Part shown: positions 58,100-64,000 of the stretch, in pieces
Numbering within the stretch: position 1 is the stretch's first letter
Layout: each line of letters starts with the position of its first letter
NCBI GenBank assembly: GCA_036768485.1
Contig: JAVLUZ010000145.1
Span: 358,702-422,701 of the forward strand
Length of the DNA stretch: 64,000 nt
Direction: 5' to 3'
DNA from: Mermis nigrescens
Lineage: Eukaryota > Nematoda > Enoplea > Mermithida > Mermithidae
The notes under the pieces: generated by a model
Seen by the model: the letters and a program-made list of their open reading frames with translations, nothing else
What the model was told of the DNA's origin: nothing
The model's database searches: none
Translations under genes and position numbers: made by a program

Positions 58100-58569
58100 C
58101 ATACATGGGCAGGGTAGGGGCGAGCATGAGGGGGCATGAAATCGAGGAAAATGGTCATACAGTACATTGTAATCCTACATATCAAGCGTTTTTTACGACT
58201 TAAAATGCCATTTACGATTTGACCTTTTTTATCCTCAAAATGCCACCTTCGACAGAATCAGGCGAAATGTTCGGATGCGTTTTAACGAAAAAATGCGTAG
58301 CTTTTGACTGTTATATCCCATTAACTAGAAATGTGATTGAAGTATTGCTAAAAACGTATCAAATTATAAATTTTATTTTTTGATGAAGTGGATAATTTGA
58401 TTGCGGATTCGAATAAATGTGGTAAATATTTTACAATAAACTCAAACATTTTTCAGCAGCACCCTATAAATTAGGTTATCCCAAAATCGCTTAATAGAAC
58501 CCAATTATTCGAAGCTTCGGGGAGGGGTAAAACCCCCTTTCACCCTAAAACCCTCTATGCCCATGTGTG
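58100..58569. mobile_element. MITE with CATACATGGGC and GCCCATGTGTG ends
   Basis: Inverted CATACATGGGC termini enclose 470 bp. No matching target duplication was found. Located just after the UBE2H stop. Confidence 0.55.
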
Positions 58570-61069
58570 ATAAATTAAGTTGGTCGTCGTGCTTATATAC
58601 CGGAAAGTCGTCTCTTAAAGCTGACGTATTACCAGCCATATCCTAATTCAGTCGTTTATGTTACAATTGTGTCAAAAATGGAAGACGATGATATTATGCA
58701 CTGGAAAGTTTGCATGGGTTATGACCTGGAATGCAAAGCGTGGTCTGTCTGGGGATTCAGTCAGGACTTTTTTAAGCTAAAATGACCTTAATCAATAACG
58801 TAAAAATATCTCTAATTGACAGTTTCTGGTCGATTTCAAGCGTTTTGCAAGTAAATGTATTTTTGTCTTTTTCTCGAGCTTATTTTAGCCAGAAAATTTG
58901 TGCATGTCTGGTCATAACTCGCTTATATGCGTCTTTGCATGCACAACTTTCTTGCTGACTGGCTTTCGCGCTGCTGTTCGCTAAATAATAGGTCGTTTTG
59001 TCCGTTATAGCGCTGCATTTCTCAAAAATGTGCTTTACAAAGTCTTGCCATGGCATAACAAGGGTGCTTCATGTGCATTTATAGAATTGAATGATCGACT
59101 GCGCAAACGAAGTCTGACTCTTATTTGCTCGGGAAAATTTTAGGAAAGAAATAAAAAAAATTGTAAAATGATGGAAAAATATCAGCTCTTCGTAGGTGCT
59201 CAAAATTTAGTACCCTTTCGCTATTTTATTTGAGGCTAAGTTACATAAGGAAAACAGTTTGTGTTTGGCTTGAAACGTTGAAAATCAAATGCTTTCAATC
59301 GCGTGAATGCGCTTGATATAAGCTATTTTTATCCTCCTTTATCGTTTGACATGCGAAGAAAAGCGACGTAATTACTGGGCATGAAGTTGGGGATAAGAAG
59401 GCACAGATCGGATTTTCCAGCGCTTCGTTGACAGCTTACTTAACTTCTCAGACTTTAAGCTCTTTTGCTGATATTTATTTTTCATTAAAAGATATATCCT
59501 TACCTTCGATTAAGCATCAAAAGCATCAAATTGTTTTCGCCAATGAAGCATTCCTCCTTTCCTACCCTACCTTTAGTATCTTGCCGGATGGCCGAAAAAA
59601 TTTTTAGGCTTCAAAGTAGGTCGAATATTCGATATTAGCCAAAATATCATATGTCGACGATATTAATGAATTTATGCCTATTTATGTCAGGAAGATGACA
59701 GTTTTCTAATGATGTAATTACATAGCTAGTCGTTATCTGCCATGAATTCCGAGACACTTAGTAGATGTAAGCAAAGTTTTCATGAGTTGCGTTTTCATAC
59801 GGGTACATAATTAATTCTGTAAGATGGAAGCATTCATCAGTGGAAGCCACTTCATGCATAATCGCGTTTAAAGTACAATGGCGATGCCTTGTTCAAGCTT
59901 GCTGACATATTTCTGCTTTGCTTAAGATTTTCATGATTCGATATCCTTTTACTGTATAATCTTGACTGTTCAAACGAAGAATTGTCTGTAAAAATAGCAT
60001 AAGATTCATTTTAATTGTTTGTAAATGGAATGAAAAAACAAAAACCGACAAATCGATTTACTATTTATCTACTCCAAAAAGTGTCTCGACCTACTGAGCT
60101 TAATAACAGTGCAATAAAATATATTAAAAAATGGCTCTTTGACGCGATGCGCCGAAAAAATTTACTTTTGAACTAGAAGATCGCTTAAAACGCTTAAAAC
60201 AATATTTTTATGATTTGTTTGAAAATTTAAAGATTCTGTAGGGTCAAAATTTTTTGAGTGAACCCGCTAAGGTCGCATATGTCAGCGACTCCATTATCTC
60301 GATAATAGCTAGTGATTTTTATGTTATTGTGTTCTTATTTTTGCAGAGCAATTAATATGTACCTGAATGCCCTTTGAAACCTGACTTAAAAAGTAGAAAC
60401 TTACACACATTCCCATAGATGAATAGTGAGGAGGGGATTATTACCCTCATCTCAGGGTCCAAGGCTCGATTCTCTGTCAGAAGGTTTTAAACTATCAAAC
60501 CTTTTCTGCAAGTTTTTTGGAAAAGAGAGTAGCAAAGATAATGAAATTTTTTCGGCCGACTAGTATATTTCTGTCTTTTACCCATAAAATGCTTAGAAGA
60601 AGGTTAAAATTATCTTTAAATTTTTGATGAATTCTTATATTTTTTACCTAAAAAAGTATTGGCCTGCTATCCTGAATTTCGGGATTCTATCCTCCCGAGC
60701 TTTTGACCTTGGGGAACTTAGGAAACCTACGATACCTCATGCTAGAAATCTGATATAATAGGAAGTCATTAATACAACAAAAAAGCGAAAAAGGATATTT
60801 TAGATGAAAAAATAATAATCCTAGATAATCTTATGAGCGAAAACAATGTATGCAGAACATGTTAGAATTTTTAGAGTAGTTCTAGGTTTTAGAAAATTCT
60901 GAAGTTTCCATATTTTGCTTCAGTGTTGGATATGATTAGACTAGCTGAGCTACCCGTTATTGCCCGAGCTGAACTTAGGCCTGATAGGTATATGGAATTG
61001 AGATGTCTCTGTACTTTTTATTTTTCGGGACTTGTGATGTTTTTATGATATTCCTTTAAGAAATTGTTG
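58570..61069. other. Non-genic stretch
   Basis: AT-rich with no recognised gene, RNA or delimited repeat. Around 60410-60730 the text resembles the interior of a CATAC-type MITE (GGAGGGGATTATTACCC), but ends could not be fixed. Confidence 0.35.
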
Positions 61070-61320
61070 GTATTAACCATATTTTATTTTTTTGGATTTT
61101 TTTTTAAATGTTCTTTTTGTCAACCATTTTTTGATCAAACCCATATTTTTGACGTTGCAAAATGGTGTTGAAAATTCTTTAGCCAAAATCATATTTTTAA
61201 TGTTTTGGGATGTTCTGGAATTATTTTGGTCAAACCCATATTTTTGATATTTTGGGATAATTTGGAAAATTTTTTGGTCAAACCATATTTTTGATGTTTT
61301 AAAAGTGTTTTGTTTGTTGT
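61070..61320. repeat. Minisatellite of about 57-bp units
   Basis: Four or so units of the form GGTCAAACCCATATTTTTGA, then TGTTTTGGGAT and GGAAAATTTTT, with indels. The open minus-strand frame across it simply repeats the same peptide. Confidence 0.65.
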
Positions 61321-62290
61321 AGCAAAGGGTGTCGTATATCACGTGATATCTTATATCACTCATATGTTATAGACGGTATCTATCTATCTTATATCACTGC
61401 ATGTTATGGCACAGACGGGGTATCTTATATCACATCATTGTACCGTGTAGCATTGCCCATCTTATAGCATTATGTAGGCTATATTACGTCCGATCCTATG
61501 TTATAACGCACGCAGCGGCAAAAGTACCGTAATCCGAAAATAGTGTAAACTGAATTTATTCCGATTTTCGAAATTTGGCAAAAAATCGGCGATGTCCCGA
61601 AATCGGCCATGCTTAAGCATAGGGACGCCTCCCGCTTCGTCCCTGTACAGGGTGCATGGGTGGTGTTGGTGAAATTTAAATGTGGCTACTACACCCCTAG
61701 CCGGTAGGCCGAGCTCGGGCCAAAACGTCAGCCCACCAAGTGTTATGGGGCCGGAGCTAACCTCGGACATACAAACACACTTTCACAAATATATAGCAGA
61801 TAGGTACCTGGTACCCACTAAAAAAGTCGCACTAATTGTCGCAAACTCGATACGTTCTAAATTGTGGTAATTAATACTATGGCGCGTCAGCTCTTTAATT
61901 TCTTTGTGTTTGTTGCATGAGTTTTGAGCCCAAAGTTTTTCATTGATTAGCGAACATTTATGCTTATTACAGTGTTTAATCGATATGGATCAGCCTTTAG
62001 CGTTGTGATCTATCTACGTTTGTCTAAGGCCTACTCGTTTCTCTACCCGTCATTTATTTGGTCGTATGCTGAAAGAAAATTACCCTTAATTAGGCGACTC
62101 TTTGCTGAGCATATTTTCTAGTTTGTCGCTCTTTGTCGATATTCTCTGCTGTAAATCGCATTATTTATGCTAGTCGTTTCTGTAAGTGTACATAGGTACA
62201 TAGGCGCGCTATTGATTTAATTTGAATGAGTATTAATAATGTGTATGTAATGAAAAACTATAAAACTGATCTATTTTATGACCATGTACA
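61321..62290. other. Short TATATCAC repeats and a GC-richer block
   Basis: 61325-61480 has scattered TATCTTATATCAC repeats. 61500-61870 is GC-richer, with overlapping open frames on both strands, neither of which I recognise. It could be a decayed mobile-element fragment. Nothing else is seen. Confidence 0.35.
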
Positions 62291-62302
62291 TATAGTCTGT
62301 TT

Positions 62303-62705
62303 CATACATGCACAGTATGGGAATTCTGGGGGGTGAAAACCTAAAGTGCCTTTTTTGGGCCCAAAAATGGCCGGTACGCGTTAGAAAACATCGTTTTTTG
62401 GCGTTTCTGACGATACTCTATCCTAGAGCATGAAATCATGAAAAAAATTTCGAAAAAAGTCGAATAAATTGACCAATATATCGCTTAAAACATGAATATA
62501 TGGCGCGAAGCGCCGAAAATTTGGCGATTTTGAGCAAATAGATGACAAAAAACCCTTAAAAAGACACTTTTTCTACCGATTTTCAGGTAAGTTTAGGAAA
62601 CTTTTGAAAAATCGCCAATTCTGGGGGGGGTGAAAAATTTTTTGCGGGGGGTGAAAAATTATTCTGCGGGGGGTGAAACCCCCCAAACCCCCAAGATCAT
62701 GTATG
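62303..62705 (-). mobile_element. MITE, CATACATGCACAG family
   Basis: CATACATGCACAGTATGGG to GATCATGTATG. Perfect 8-bp duplication GTCTGTTT at 62295-62302 and 62706-62713. An exact GC hairpin is at 62502-62514. Confidence 0.88.
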
Positions 62706-62792
62706 GTCTGTTTCACACAAGTTTGGGCCTAAATTTTAAAAACTGTCCGACAATAAGCCGACAGATTGCGATCATAGCAATGATTTGATATA

Positions 62793-63573
62793 CAGGGTGT
62801 TTCAAAAAAACGAAAGCCATATCCAACCTCGTAAGTTTCCAACGGCTCGCTCAATTTCAATGCAAATTGCTTTAAACAATTGACAAAAACCTTCGTAAGA
62901 AACTTGCAAAGTTTCGTATCCGTAGCTTGCTCTGTTCTTGTACAACGCGCAATTGTGTAAAAGTCGTTTTTTTCATTTAATACAATGCGTGTTAAGAAAT
63001 AAATCACGTGTTTGCAACGTTCTAGCTTTCAATCGAGTAAACATTTTAGAATACAGTCTGCTCTATTCAAAAACCTGTTTATTAAGCTGTTAGCCTCTAA
63101 ATTTTCGTACAATGTCGCTAGTTGGTTCGAGAGTTATTGAGCTTTCGCCAAAGGTCATCGTTCGCTCTAAAAGAGGTTATTTTGTCATTGCTTGCTGAAT
63201 GGCCGAGGCAGTGACCTTAGGCGAAAGTTTAATAGCTCTCGAACCAACAAGCAGAATAATACGAAAATTTAGAGGCAATTAGCTAGATAAATGAGCTCTT
63301 GATTAGAGCGAACCGTATTCTAAAATGTTAACTCGATCTAAAGCTACAACGTCGCAAACACGGGATTCATTTCTTACGACACATTGTATTTCGTGAAAAA
63401 AAGCGACTTTTACCCAAATGCGCGTTGTACAAGAACAAATAAAGCTGTGCATACGAAACTTTGCGACATCCTTATGAAGGTTTTTATCTATTGATTAAAG
63501 CAAATGGCATTCAGATTGAGCGAGTCGTTTAGAAGTTACAAGGTGTGATATGGGTTTTTTTTTAAACACCCTG
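62793..63573. mobile_element. Tc1/mariner-like near-full-length palindrome
   Basis: CAGGGTGTTTCAAAAAAAC at the left and GTTTAAACACCCTG-type right end. The two halves (about 370 bp each) are diverged inverted copies meeting near 63185. TA lies on the left and CA on the right where the related empty site has TATA, fitting a TA target with one change. Confidence 0.7.
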
Positions 63574-63928
63574 CATAATTATCGTAATCCGTCGGCGTAC
63601 TTTCGAAAACATTCTCAAAATTTACGCCCAAACTCATGTGAAACAGACTATAGGTATGTTTGTATGTGGGCAAAAGCACGAGTACAAAAATAGCGTGGAT
63701 AAAAATCTTAGGAAGTTTGAACAGGCTTGTGTTTGGTACTTTAGAGCTTTTGTAGTCTGTCTTACATAATTTTTGGTATTAACATTAAAAATCTAGGCGA
63801 ACGATTTTTAATGTTCGACGATGGCGAGCGATTGCCAGATGAGCAATAGCTTTTAGTCCGTTTCGCAGAACTGGTGTTAAACCTTAAGAATTGTCGACAA
63901 CAAGCCGACGAATCACGTTGGTCATAGG

Positions 63929-64000
63929 CACACCTGGCGTGTGGGGTATGCACCCCCAGAAACCAAAATATCCCCCCAGAATTCAATTTTTGAAAATTTT
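63929..64000 (+). mobile_element. MITE, CACACGTGGGC family, cut by the window edge
   Basis: Begins CACACCTGGCGTGTGGGG and continues as the family does. It lies inside another partial TTTAGTCCGTTTCGC element that begins near 63852. Confidence 0.6.

Larger units (their letters stand above)
62291..63652. mobile_element. TATAGTCTGTTTCA palindrome with two nested elements
   Basis: Outer ends TATAGTCTGTTTCA and TGAAACAGACTATA. Within it lie a MITE (62303-62705) in the left end and a mariner-like palindrome (62793-63573) near the centre. The related sequence at 6489-6650 shows the uninterrupted central junction. Confidence 0.7.

Noticed and set aside
61501..61870. GC-richer block with frames on both strands
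   Set aside because: Neither translation resembles a known domain and there are no convincing splice signals. Kept only as an unrecognised block.

Overview
This 64 kb window is AT-rich nuclear DNA of an animal, most likely an invertebrate. It holds three intact intron-rich housekeeping genes, all on the plus strand. They are spread thinly through DNA that is mostly non-autonomous DNA transposons (MITEs), long palindromes, minisatellites and one broken non-LTR retrotransposon. The gene content and GT-AG introns rule out a prokaryote. I cannot name the species. A non-model ecdysozoan (for example a nematode with a repeat-rich genome) is a guess from the style of the alpha-tubulin and the repeats.

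Layout: 1.3-1.8 kb, a possible exon of an unidentified minus-strand gene. 2.9-3.8 kb, a foldback-like element with 17-bp minisatellite arms. 5.7-17.3 kb, an alpha-tubulin gene (9 exons, 450 aa). 17-27 kb, repeats, including a 5'-truncated CR1/Jockey-type LINE split by a MITE and a 20-bp satellite. 27.1-40.9 kb, MTO1/GidA (6 exons, 653 aa), whose introns are packed with MITEs. 41.9-44.1 kb, a decayed tandem array of about 250-bp units. 44.8-45.6 kb, a 175-bp inverted repeat that looks perfect. 46-52 kb, palindromes carrying tRNA-like Pol III boxes, with nested hAT-like insertions. 52.7-58.0 kb, a UBE2H-type E2 ubiquitin-conjugating enzyme (6 exons, 200 aa). 58-64 kb, repeats and a nested palindrome.

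The three gene models were built by hand from homology and splice sites. Each sums to a multiple of three with every intron GT-AG. The proteins serve microtubules (tubulin), mitochondrial tRNA wobble-uridine modification (MTO1) and ubiquitin transfer with the CTLH/GID ligase (UBE2H). Nothing suggests co-regulation; they are simply neighbours.

The most unusual content is the repeat fraction. About twenty elements can be delimited by matching 8-bp target duplications, which is hAT-like. Many families with different interiors share termini of the form CATAC(A/G)TG and also carry the same 13-base GC hairpin GGCGCTTCGCGCC. Insertions are nested up to three deep, and in one place three elements sit in series, separated by copies of one 8-bp target. 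I found no complete transposase gene. Family names and superfamily assignments are inferred from termini and target duplications only.
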